Source: DUOJ01 sp041676265
GTDB taxonomy: Bacteria; Spirochaetota; Spirochaetia; Sphaerochaetales; Sphaerochaetaceae
Assembly (NCBI GenBank): GCA_041676265.1
Contig: JBAYSE010000001.1
Coordinates: forward strand, 1-33,767
Length of the DNA stretch: 33,767 bases
Direction: 5' to 3'
Shown: piece after piece, positions 1 through 6,316 of the stretch
How positions within the stretch are numbered: position 1 is the stretch's first letter
Layout of the letters: each line of letters starts with the position of its first letter
Notes under the pieces: generated by a model
Database searches by the model: none
Told to the model about the DNA's origin: nothing
The model's input: the letters and a program-made list of their open reading frames with translations, nothing else
Position numbers and translations under genes: made by a program

Positions 1-2
1 GC

Positions 3-296
3 TCACTACTTGATGTGGTAGTTTACAGCAATCGCACCAGTGATAGCGACACCAATTACGCGGGATGGGGTACAAGTAAAGTTTTCAAAAGGGTGAAAGC
101 CCTAGAATCTAGTGGGAAATGGCTCCCCTTACCTTTAAAGCCCGAGGGGGCCGTAAAGAGCGCCGACAGCACTGCCACGCGCTCTTTTTGCCGTTGGGAG
201 AAGCAAGACACCGACACCAAAGATGACTGGTACATTGTTCCCACCGGGAAAGCCAGTTTTGGCTCTCCTAATACAACAGAGATCTATAATCCATAG
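3..296 (+). CDS. C-terminal fragment of a probable lamin-tail-domain (LTD) protein, partial at the 5' end
   Basis: The frame is open to the window edge, so only the last 97 or so residues are visible. The GTG at position 15 is probably internal and not a real start. The segment has the layout of a lamin-tail domain end. A short beta-rich stretch contains 'GWGTSK' and 'KVFKRVKAL'. It is followed by 'SFCRWEKQDTDTKDDW', where LTDs often have an Arg/Ser-rich turn then a D-x-x-D-W segment, and the chain closes with 'GSPNTTE', like the 'TPGxPN' ending of LTDs. Bacterial LTD proteins are usually exported and often carry nuclease or other enzymatic domains upstream, but nothing upstream can be seen here. 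It ends in TAG, immediately followed by a hairpin shared with trxA on the other strand. The family call rests on pattern only; the protein being real is more certain. Confidence 0.5.
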   Translation, partial: SLLDVVVYSNRTSDSDTNYAGWGTSKVFKRVKALESSGKWLPLPLKPEGAVKSADSTATRSFCRWEKQDTDTKDDWYIVPTGKASFGSPNTTEIYNP

Positions 297-300
297 AGAG

Positions 301-326
301 AGGGTGCCAAAAATATTCGGCACCCT
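301..326. terminator. Bidirectional terminator hairpin between the LTD gene and trxA
   Basis: A perfect 8-bp stem (AGGGTGCC at 301-308, GGCACCCT at 319-326) has a 10-nt A+T-rich loop. It lies 4 bases after the stop of the + strand gene and 8 bases from the stop of trxA on the minus strand. There is only a weak T-rich tail on either side, so it may act by pausing or processing as much as by intrinsic termination. Confidence 0.6.
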
Positions 327-334
327 AATTTGAT

Positions 335-655
335 CTAGATATGTTCGGCTACAAAAGATTCCAAAATGGATAGAGGGACAGCCCCAATCCTTTGGTCGAC
401 AACTTTTCCATCCTTAAAAAGTGTTAAGGTGGGAATGCTGGAAATATTATATCTCTCGGCTAATTCCATCTGCTCATCTACGTTAACTTTACCAACTTTT
501 AATTTACCGGCATGGTTTTCCCCTAATTTAGCAACTGCTGGGCTAACCATTTTACAAGGGCCACACCAGACAGCCCAAAAGTCAACAAGTACAGGAATCT
601 TTGACTTCAAGACCTCTTCTTCGAAATTAGCTTTGGTTAATACTACTTCACTCAT
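335..655 (-). CDS. trxA: Thioredoxin
   Basis: This is a small cytoplasmic thiol-disulfide oxidoreductase that takes electrons from thioredoxin reductase and passes them to proteins such as ribonucleotide reductase and peroxiredoxins. At 106 residues it has the normal single-domain length. The active site WCGPCK is present with Cys31 and Cys34, preceded by the usual 'LVDFWAVW' strand. The cis-proline loop is 'SIPTL', followed by 'LFKDG', and a Gly-Ala turn ('RIGAV') leads into the last helix. A strong Shine-Dalgarno (AGGAGG) lies about 6 bases before the ATG. It follows ssb on the same strand after 63 bases with no clear terminator, so the two are probably co-transcribed. It ends in TAG, which matters for the in-frame TAG in rel because it shows UAG is a working stop here. 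Confidence 0.97.
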   Translation of the reverse strand: MSEVVLTKANFEEEVLKSKIPVLVDFWAVWCGPCKMVSPAVAKLGENHAGKLKVGKVNVDEQMELAERYNISSIPTLTLFKDGKVVDQRIGAVPLSILESFVAEHI

Positions 656-718
656 TCAATTCCTCCTAGCTTTAGCTCACACCAAATATACAACGGAGGG
701 AAATAAAAGAAAAGGGAA

Positions 719-1099
719 CTACTCGTCTTGTGTGACTTCTTCACTAACCGCCGGTCCCTCTTTCCAGGCAGGGTCTCCTTGGAACTCAACGTGCTCAGCG
801 ACGATCGTAAAGCGTTCTTTCCGCTCGCCGTCATCATCATTCCAACGCTCCTGTTTGAGTCTACCAACTACCCGTACCCCTCTTCCTTTCCTTAAATACT
901 TGCTACAATTCTCCGCTAAAGCCCCCCAGGCGTCCACATTGATGTAAGTGACTTCGTTAACAAGATCTTTCTCTTTGTTACGGTAGTAGTAATTGGTAGC
1001 AATGGCAAAATTACACACATTTCGGCCACTATCGAGGACGGTTAGGTTAGGGTCTCGTGTTAAATTCCCTTCAATTAAAATACTGTTTAAGTTATTCAT
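719..1099 (-). CDS. ssb: Single-stranded DNA-binding protein
   Basis: SSB coats single-stranded DNA at forks and repair sites and recruits partner proteins through its C-terminal tip. The OB-fold is clear: 'NSILIEGNLTRDP' at the start, 'FAIATNYYYRN' in the middle, then 'YLRKGRGVRVVGRL' and 'IVAEHVEF'. The ATG at 1099 is preferred over an upstream TTG because AAGGAG sits 7-12 bases before it and the product then begins 'MNNLNSI', as in relatives. At 126 residues the C-terminal tail is short, and it ends 'SEEVTQDE' without the usual acidic tip closing in Pro-Phe. The codons just after the TAG stop would read Phe-Pro-Phe, which is treated as a finding. It heads the ssb-trxA unit. Confidence 0.95.
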   Translation of the reverse strand: MNNLNSILIEGNLTRDPNLTVLDSGRNVCNFAIATNYYYRNKEKDLVNEVTYINVDAWGALAENCSKYLRKGRGVRVVGRLKQERWNDDDGERKERFTIVAEHVEFQGDPAWKEGPAVSEEVTQDE

Positions 1100-1302
1100 T
1101 TTCAATTCTCCTTACAAAAGAGGACTCAATTTAACTTAAATTTGATTCAACTGACTGTTGCTAGTGTCTAGCCATGTACGCATTTCCCCCTCTCTTTAAG
1201 CATTCCTCTTTAATTTAGCTCTGAAATTAGCGGCCTAAAGACGAGCTTGATCTTTAACTCCTTCGTAAAAGAATCCTTTGAACGTACAGCCCCGTTTTCT
1301 CA

Positions 1303-1349
1303 TTGATAGATTAGCAATAATATGCATAATGAATTATATATATGCATAA
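1303..1349 (+). promoter_or_regulatory. Promoter with a tandem palindromic operator-like element upstream of the DUF362 gene
   Basis: A sigma-70-like promoter is visible: TTGATA (1303-1308), 16-bp spacer, CATAAT (1325-1330). The 10-mer ATATGCATAA occurs twice, at 1320-1329 and 1340-1349, exactly 20 bp apart. Each copy holds the perfect palindrome TATGCATA. The first overlaps the -10 box and the second lies just past the expected start site, a placement typical of a repressor operator. A small inverted repeat (TAGC/GCTA, 1352-1365) follows. The DeoR protein encoded nearby is the obvious candidate, but binding is inferred only. Confidence 0.5.
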
Positions 1350-1388
1350 CATAGCAATTTCGCTATAAATCTGCTTTAAGGAGTTTGT

Positions 1389-2567
1389 ATGAACAAAGCA
1401 CAGGTTTCAATCCGAAAAACTCATGCACAAAACTATCAAAAAGGGCTGGCGAGGGATCTACAAAAAACACTTGATGATATCGGGGCTCTAGAATATTTAC
1501 GTAGCAAAGGAAACCGAATTCTAATCAAACCAAATATTGCCAGTCCTGAGGCGATTTATAGCACGAGTCCTGCAGTTCTGTTTGTTCTAACTAAGATTTT
1601 AGTAGATGAGGGATTCTCCGTTTCGATTGGCGAGAATCCTTCGATCCCTACTGATGCTGATAGAGCCTATCGTGATTATGGTTTATATGAAATTGCAGAA
1701 GAAGCCGGTGCTGAGGTTTTGGATTTTCGTCGGGGGCCTCATGTTGAGGTCGATGTGCCTGGTGGAAAGCTTTTTCCCAAAATAACTGTAAGTAAATTCG
1801 TATTGGATGCAGATGCTGTAATTAGTTTAGCAACCATGAAATCGGCAAATATTGTGACTGCAACTTTGGCGGTTAAGAATATGAAAGGTTGTATTCCTTC
1901 TCATTACAAAAGAAAATTTCATTGTGAAGGTCTTAATGATGGAATATGTGATTTGATGAAAGTGGTGAAACCTGATTTGGCTCTCATTGATTGCACCTTT
2001 GGCAAAGACATGACGAGTAAAAGTTGTTTCCCCGTTGGTCTGCTGATTGCAAGTACCGATGTTTTAGCTGCAGATTCAATCTGTGCCCGAATCATGGGAT
2101 ACAATCCCTATGAAATTGAGCATTTACGTCAAGTCAGTGAAGCAGGCCTTGGAAAGTTGGATTTGAGTGACATAGAAGTTAGAGGAGAAAAATTAGAGGA
2201 TCATATTGCTCGATATCCTTTCTCCAAACCGATGGACCCGATCAAGATTGCTGAACAGAGTGGAGGCAATCTCAAAATAATTCAAGGAAATCCATGTAGT
2301 GTTTGTCTGAATGAGCTGGGTACGGTATTGCATCTATTCCAGCATCGTATTGCGGAATTAGACGATGTAACCATTCTCGTAGGACCTAATGCAGTTGCAG
2401 ATACTGTTAATTCGGATGATAGTGTAGTTATTGGGTTTGGCAATTGTGTTTCACAGGGGAAGTGTACACACCATATTGCAGGCTGCCCTCCTACAGATTA
2501 TCGAGCAGCTGAAACCGGGTCTCTTATAGATGTATTTCACACTATTCTTGGCGACAAGGAGGCTTGA
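1389..2567 (+). CDS. DUF362 domain protein with a Cys-rich C-terminus (possible Fe-S protein)
   Basis: The first 270 or so residues match the DUF362 pattern: 'RILIKPNIASPEA', a 'VGENPS'-like turn ('IGENPSIP'), 'DADAVISLATMKS', 'TLAVKNMKGCIP' and 'DVLAADSICARIMGYNP'. Members of this family are often fused to ferredoxin domains and their chemistry is not settled. Here the tail has no classical ferredoxin repeat, but cysteines are clustered at 303 and 306 (CxxC), 353, 359 and 366, with neighbouring His361 and His362. That arrangement could hold a metal or Fe-S cluster. AAGGAG precedes the ATG by 7 bases. It is the first gene of the island and lies upstream of a small ORF and a HAD phosphatase on the same strand. 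A redox role supporting the radical enzyme further down is possible but not shown. Confidence 0.75.
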   Translation: MNKAQVSIRKTHAQNYQKGLARDLQKTLDDIGALEYLRSKGNRILIKPNIASPEAIYSTSPAVLFVLTKILVDEGFSVSIGENPSIPTDADRAYRDYGLYEIAEEAGAEVLDFRRGPHVEVDVPGGKLFPKITVSKFVLDADAVISLATMKSANIVTATLAVKNMKGCIPSHYKRKFHCEGLNDGICDLMKVVKPDLALIDCTFGKDMTSKSCFPVGLLIASTDVLAADSICARIMGYNPYEIEHLRQVSEAGLGKLDLSDIEVRGEKLEDHIARYPFSKPMDPIKIAEQSGGNLKIIQGNPCSVCLNELGTVLHLFQHRIAELDDVTILVGPNAVADTVNSDDSVVIGFGNCVSQGKCTHHIAGCPPTDYRAAETGSLIDVFHTILGDKEA

Positions 2568-2594
2568 AGCAAACATTAGGGAGGCAGCCAAAAA

Positions 2595-2717
2595 ATGGAT
2601 ACGGCTCTTTTGGTTAGGGAAGATGGGGGTACTCGTTTTGGATGCACTGCCACCGAAGAGATAATGGAGGAGTGTAAACGCAGATTATCTATAGATAATC
2701 AGGTGCAAATAATATGA
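2595..2717 (+). CDS. Small 40-residue ORF coupled to the HAD phosphatase gene
   Basis: An ATG at 2595 follows AGGGAGG (2578-2584) with a 10-base spacer and opens a 40-codon frame. Its TGA overlaps the ATG of the next gene as ATGA. The predicted peptide starts MDTALLVRED, has two cysteines (Cys17 and Cys27) and a charged helical-looking middle with 'TEEIMEECKRRL', and no signal peptide or membrane segment. No family is recognised. The next gene has no good ribosome-binding site of its own, so this ORF may exist at least partly for translational coupling. It could also be a degraded remnant of a longer gene. The overlap and Shine-Dalgarno are seen directly; expression is inferred. Confidence 0.45.
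   Translation: MDTALLVREDGGTRFGCTATEEIMEECKRRLSIDNQVQII
2683..2700. repeat. 18-bp perfect palindrome just before the HAD phosphatase start
   Basis: GATTATCTA followed by TAGATAATC is fully self-complementary over 18 bp. It lies inside the last codons of the small ORF and ends 13 bases before the ATG of the HAD gene. It could be a protein-binding site or, with a few central bases unpaired, an RNA hairpin affecting initiation. Confidence 0.6.
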
Positions 2718-3559
2718 ATCAGAGTAATATCGATGTTTCGATAGAGCCAAGTGAAATTAAAGCTGTTGTCTTTGATATGGATGGAACTCTTCTGAAGAGT
2801 GATAATACTTTATCCGAACGAACGATCAAAGTTGTTGGAGCTCTTCGAAAAACCGGGAGGAAGATATTTCTTGCTACGGGGCGTAGTTATGACGCTGTAC
2901 ACCCTTTTTTGGAAGCTCTTGCAATTAGAACTCCAATAGTGTGCTTCAATGGTGCCGCAGTAGTGGATGCATTAACAGGACATTCAATTTTTTCGCATTT
3001 CCTTCAAGAGAGTATTGCTCGATTTCTTATCAATCTTGCGAAGATAAATAATGTCTACTACCAAGCTTATAACCGTGAAGGGAAACTTATATATGAACGT
3101 ATCTGCGAAGAATCTAAGTTTTATGAAAAACATTCTGGGATTCAGGGGAGTACATACGATTTTAATGATGAGTCAGCCTTGCAAGTTTACAAAATAGTAT
3201 ATATCGGTGAGTACGATGATTTAAAAATACTGGCAGATGAAGTACAATCCAAGTTTACCATCCATGATATCTACTCTGTCTTTTCAATGCCGTACTTTTT
3301 TGAAGTAATGAACCCGATGGCCGGTAAATTGGCTGCTTTAAAGGAAGCTCTTTCTTCAGAAAAATTGGATTCTAGTGAAGTTATGATATTTGGTGATGGG
3401 CAAAACGATTTGGAGATGTTGCAATGGGCACATGTGGGCGTTGCCATGGAGAATGGATCAAAGGAATTATTTAATGCAGTTCCTCGCAAAACCATTGCTT
3501 CCAATAACGATGATGGTGTTGCCCGCTATCTGGAAGATTTTTTCAAACTTGAACTTTAA
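2714..3559 (+). CDS. Cof-type HAD-IIB family sugar-phosphate phosphatase
   Basis: A cytoplasmic Mg-dependent phosphatase of the YidA/Cof group; relatives dephosphorylate sugar phosphates, nucleotides or flavin precursors. HAD motif I is 'VFDMDGTLL' (Asp21 nucleophile, Asp23 acid/base), motif II is 'FLATGRS', and motif IV is 'FGDGQNDLEML' with Asp228 and Asp232. The IIB cap lies between, from about residue 85 to 195. At 281 residues it has the family's usual length. The ATG is chosen because it gives the full motif I lead-in and overlaps the stop of the upstream small ORF. A Shine-Dalgarno is lacking, so coupling is likely. In this context it might remove phosphate from an intermediate of the imported sugar, but HAD-IIB substrate cannot be read from sequence. 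Confidence 0.88.
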   Translation: MNQSNIDVSIEPSEIKAVVFDMDGTLLKSDNTLSERTIKVVGALRKTGRKIFLATGRSYDAVHPFLEALAIRTPIVCFNGAAVVDALTGHSIFSHFLQESIARFLINLAKINNVYYQAYNREGKLIYERICEESKFYEKHSGIQGSTYDFNDESALQVYKIVYIGEYDDLKILADEVQSKFTIHDIYSVFSMPYFFEVMNPMAGKLAALKEALSSEKLDSSEVMIFGDGQNDLEMLQWAHVGVAMENGSKELFNAVPRKTIASNNDDGVARYLEDFFKLEL

Positions 3560-3588
3560 AGCAAGGACTGTTATAGACAATTTAAGGT

Positions 3589-3634
3589 AAAAATGATCAT
3601 ACGGAAGTGCCTACACATTCGTAGGGTCATTTTT
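3589..3634. terminator. Long bidirectional terminator between the HAD gene and deoR
   Basis: The two arms (3589-3609 and 3614-3634) form a 21-bp imperfect stem with two mismatches and two G-T wobbles around a CCTA loop. The arms begin with AAAAATGA and end with TCATTTTT, so both transcripts run into a short U-tract. It sits between convergent genes. Confidence 0.75.
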
Positions 3635-3667
3635 AGTTTACTGATTTATTTTACCAACCAAAAATTT

Positions 3668-4486
3668 TTATTTCAATTTTTTGGCTATGAGAACTTCAAT
3701 ACCAAGAGTCTCCAAACGTTCCTTTATCTGACTAGGAATATTCTCATCTGTTATGAGGGTTGATATATTGGTGAGCTCAGAAAATGAATAGAGCGCAAAT
3801 TTTTGTATTTTTGAGGAATCTACCAGCAGAACCACTTTATTGGCAGATGCAATCATTTCCCTTTTGAGCATAGCCTCAATGCTGTAAGGGGTCATTATCC
3901 CTTTCTCAATAGATAATGCAGCGGTGCCAAGGAAAAGAGTATCCACATTATAATGCTTTATCATATGCAAAGCATCATATCCCATTATGCTTAGTGTCCC
4001 GGAATTTAAATCCCCACCTAATACAATGGTATGGATATCGGGTCGGTTGACAAGTTCATTGGCAATACGAAGGCAGTTTGTGATAATAGTCAGGTCTTGT
4101 TGTTTTTCAAGTTGTCTAATCATTGATAGGGTCGTTGATCCAGAGTCTACCATTATGGTACGGCATCCTCTAACCATATGGGCTGCCAGCTTTCCAATCT
4201 GTTGTTTTTTGTCAAAATTTTTGATAGTAGGGATATCAGCTTCAGCTCTTAATTGAATCCTGGTATCAGCATTTGAATAGCCTTTATCATAATCAAAGAC
4301 TGATGAGTCCTTGTATAAAATTCCGCCTCGTGTTCTTGTTACCAGATTTTCATCGCTAAGCTTAATGAAATCTCTGCGCGCCGTATCCTTGGAGCATCCC
4401 GTTAATTGGATGGCCTCTTCATAGGAAAGGCTACCATGTCTTTTGACTGCAAACATGATTGTTTCAAGGCGCTTTTCAATTAGCAT
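3668..4486 (-). CDS. DeoR-family transcriptional regulator
   Basis: DeoR-family proteins repress sugar-catabolism genes and are released by a phosphorylated sugar. The N-terminal helix-turn-helix is at about residues 19-43 ('SYEEAIQLTGCSKDTARRDF'), followed by the wing 'LVTRTRGGIL'. The rest is the DeoR sensor domain, including 'KQQIGKLAAHMV', 'TIMVDSGSTTL', 'TIITNCLRIANEL' and 'IVLGGDLNSGTLSIMG'. Length 272 is slightly above the typical 250-260. The ATG has GAGG 8 bases upstream. It is transcribed away from the importer genes and has its own strong promoter. It is the only regulator in the island and is likely to control the importer and radical enzyme units, sensing a sugar phosphate. The effector is unknown. 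Confidence 0.92.
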   Translation of the reverse strand: MLIEKRLETIMFAVKRHGSLSYEEAIQLTGCSKDTARRDFIKLSDENLVTRTRGGILYKDSSVFDYDKGYSNADTRIQLRAEADIPTIKNFDKKQQIGKLAAHMVRGCRTIMVDSGSTTLSMIRQLEKQQDLTIITNCLRIANELVNRPDIHTIVLGGDLNSGTLSIMGYDALHMIKHYNVDTLFLGTAALSIEKGIMTPYSIEAMLKREMIASANKVVLLVDSSKIQKFALYSFSELTNISTLITDENIPSQIKERLETLGIEVLIAKKLK

Positions 4487-4514
4487 TAGTGTATCCTCAA
4501 CTTAATTTCAATGC

Positions 4515-4543
4515 ATTATATAGCTTAATAGCAAATAAATCAA
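4515..4543 (-). promoter_or_regulatory. deoR promoter
   Basis: Read on the minus strand, TTGATT (4543-4538), 17-bp spacer and a perfect TATAAT (4520-4515) lie 29 bases before the deoR ATG. This is one of the best sigma-70 matches in the window. The leader would be about 20 bases and contains the GAGG ribosome-binding site. Confidence 0.75.
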
Positions 4544-4996
4544 ATAGGCGGGGATACGCCTCCTTTCTGAGCTCTCGGAGGATATTGGAGTTTTATTTTG
4601 TTTGCTTATAAGGCTTCCGTCTTACCTGAATATAGAATCCCCTCTCTCAAAAACATCCTGATTTATACTCTTCATCCGGTGTTTGATAATCCAAAACTTA
4701 GATTTAATATATCTGTTTAACAGTAAAATAATTAAGAACACGTAAAATAGTGCAAAATAAAGCTTGACTGATGCAATTATGATGATATGATTAATTAGAC
4801 GAAAGCAATAAAACATAAATTCCCTAATCGTAAAATTAATTCAACTGTATATGTAGAAAGTAAAAAGTGTTAGTTAAGGATAAAACTTAAAAGAGTGCAA
4901 AATGTGCAAAAAAAGTAAAAGGGGATACATAAAAAGCCGTTTGATTTTGAAATCCAAAGTATTGTTCAGTGCTATAGGTAACTATTTTTTACAAAT

Positions 4997-5042
4997 TTGA
5001 ATGATTTGGTGGTGGTGAGAAATATGTCCATTGTGGACATAT
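4997..5042 (+). promoter_or_regulatory. Promoter and operator-like palindrome upstream of the sugar-binding protein gene
   Basis: A 9-bp perfect inverted repeat (ATATGTCCA 5022-5030, TGGACATAT 5034-5042) with a TTG centre lies 22 bases before the ATG. A possible promoter, TTGAAT (4997-5002), 17-bp spacer and AAATAT (5020-5025), would put the palindrome over the -10 end and start site, a repressor-like position. The palindrome is certain; the promoter is weak and the binding inferred. It could also fold as an RNA hairpin just before the GGGAGGAG ribosome-binding site. Confidence 0.6.
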
Positions 5043-5064
5043 AAATTATAAAGGGAGGAGTATT

Positions 5065-6132
5065 ATGAAAAAGAAGGCATTGCTGTTATGTGTGATAATT
5101 CTAATAGTATCCACACTCAGTGTGTTTGCTGCAGGTCAACGGGATGTCACGGTTAAAAAGGAGGGGAAAACAGTCGTAGGTGTCTCGTTACCTTGGCTAG
5201 GAACCCAAAACTGGGCTGAAGGTAACGATATGTTTAAAACTGAATTGGCTGCAGCAGGTTTTGAACCTATTGTCCAGCAGGCTGATAACAAAGTGCCCAT
5301 CCAGCAGCAACAAATCGAGGCAATGATGAGAAGCGGAGCGGAGATTATTGTAGTCGCACCGATTGATGGTTCCCAGCTAGGCGCAATCTTGGAAGATGCA
5401 GCGGCAGCCGGGGTTAAAGTAATTGCTTATGACCGTCTTCTCGAGAATACAACTGGTATCGATTGTGTAGTCCAGTTCGGAAGCGTTAAGATTGGGGAAC
5501 TCCAAGGACAGGCTCTTTTGAACGGTCTGGCTGAGATGAAAGGCAAAGGCCCTTATAACGTCGAGCTTTTTGGGGGCGGTCCCGCTGATCCGAACGCTCC
5601 TAATTTCTTCAAGGGTGCGATGAAGATTCTGCAACCAAAGATCGATGATGGAACACTCGTAGTTGTGTCTGGGCAGACAAGTTTTACTCAGTGCGCAACG
5701 CTTGACTGGGATAGTTCGAAAGCTATGGCTCGTATGGATACCCTGCTTTCCGGTTTCTATAGCAACAAGGAAATTCACGGTGTTTTGTCCCCTAATGACT
5801 CTATCGCCAGAAATATCATCACTGCATGTGAGAGGGCTGGGCAGAAAATCCCGGCTATTTCCGGTCTTGATGCTGAAAACGAATCAATCAAGTGGGTTTG
5901 GGAAGGTAGACAGTATTCAACCGTTGACAAACCAACCTCTGTGCTGGTAGGCAAAACCATTGAAATCGTCAAGTTGATGGATGCAGGTGAAAAGTTGCCG
6001 GCATTTGACAGCATGGTACATAATGGTAAGAAAGACGTCGGGATTTATGAGCTAACTCCGGTTATTGTCACCAAGGCTAACATAAGAGAAGTATATGCCA
6101 ACGATCCTGGTCGTATGGCAATTCTGAAATAA
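5065..6132 (+). CDS. ChvE-type periplasmic sugar-binding protein of an ABC importer
   Basis: This is the substrate-capture subunit of a multiple-monosaccharide (CUT2) importer. A signal peptide occupies residues 1-22 or 23 ('LSVFAAGQ'), with no lipobox cysteine. The periplasmic binding fold of the ChvE subgroup follows: 'WAEGNDMFKTELAAAGFEP', 'QQQQIEAMMRSGAEIIVVAPIDG', 'GVKVIAYDRLL', 'NVELFGGGPADPNAP' and 'AMKILQPKIDDGTLVV'. The 'GVLSPND' and 'ISGLDAE' ligand-contact loops are present, and 'QYSTVDKPT' is near the end. Length 355 is normal. GGGAGGAG lies just upstream of the ATG. The relative ChvE binds several aldoses and sugar acids, so the ligand here is probably a monosaccharide or derivative but not identified. 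It is first in the importer operon, followed by the ATPase after 184 bases with a hairpin in between. Confidence 0.9.
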   Translation: MKKKALLLCVIILIVSTLSVFAAGQRDVTVKKEGKTVVGVSLPWLGTQNWAEGNDMFKTELAAAGFEPIVQQADNKVPIQQQQIEAMMRSGAEIIVVAPIDGSQLGAILEDAAAAGVKVIAYDRLLENTTGIDCVVQFGSVKIGELQGQALLNGLAEMKGKGPYNVELFGGGPADPNAPNFFKGAMKILQPKIDDGTLVVVSGQTSFTQCATLDWDSSKAMARMDTLLSGFYSNKEIHGVLSPNDSIARNIITACERAGQKIPAISGLDAENESIKWVWEGRQYSTVDKPTSVLVGKTIEIVKLMDAGEKLPAFDSMVHNGKKDVGIYELTPVIVTKANIREVYANDPGRMAILK

Positions 6133-6242
6133 GGAACTTTCCGAGTTGGCTGTATTGTCAATTCTTTGCCAATAAGTAGGTGAGATTGTATAATGCAGCC
6201 AGCACGTTTGGCAGAACATCGTCAAATGCTGGGAGAAGAGTT

Positions 6243-6271
6243 ATCTGCAAGATTTTGGATATCTTGCAGAT
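6243..6271. repeat. Perfect hairpin between binding-protein and ATPase genes
   Basis: ATCTGCAAGAT (6243-6253) and ATCTTGCAGAT (6261-6271) form an 11-bp perfect stem with a 7-base loop. No T-run follows, so it is not a standard terminator. Hairpins at this place in ABC operons commonly protect the binding-protein mRNA from 3' decay and lower expression of the membrane genes; that role is inferred here. Confidence 0.6.
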
Positions 6272-6316
6272 TCAGTGAAATTTGCAAGAGTATATATTGC
6301 AAGATATAAGGTGCCT

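Larger units (their letters stand above)
4487..5064. other. Regulatory intergenic region between deoR and the importer genes
   Basis: This 578-base A+T-rich gap holds the deoR promoter at its left end and the binding-protein promoter and palindrome at its right end. In between there are AGTGCAAAAT-type motifs at 4749-4759 and 4894-4910, the latter with TGCAAAA repeated twice. A small inverted repeat (AGGCG 4546-4550, CGCCT 4557-4561) lies just upstream of the deoR -35 box. No convincing gene is present. Confidence 0.6.

Noticed and set aside
366..947. 193-codon + strand ORF across trxA and ssb
   Set aside because: It lies antisense to two well-supported genes, has no ribosome-binding site and no family-like pattern.
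4622..4816. 64-codon minus-strand ORF, hydrophobic, in the deoR-importer gap
   Set aside because: Very A+T-rich, low-complexity Ile/Phe/Tyr run. Possible weak AGGG upstream, but no context or recognisable family; more likely chance.
6275..6316. Upstream GTG start for the sugar ATPase
   Set aside because: No ribosome-binding site, and the extra residues do not match the family; ATG at 6317 fits better.
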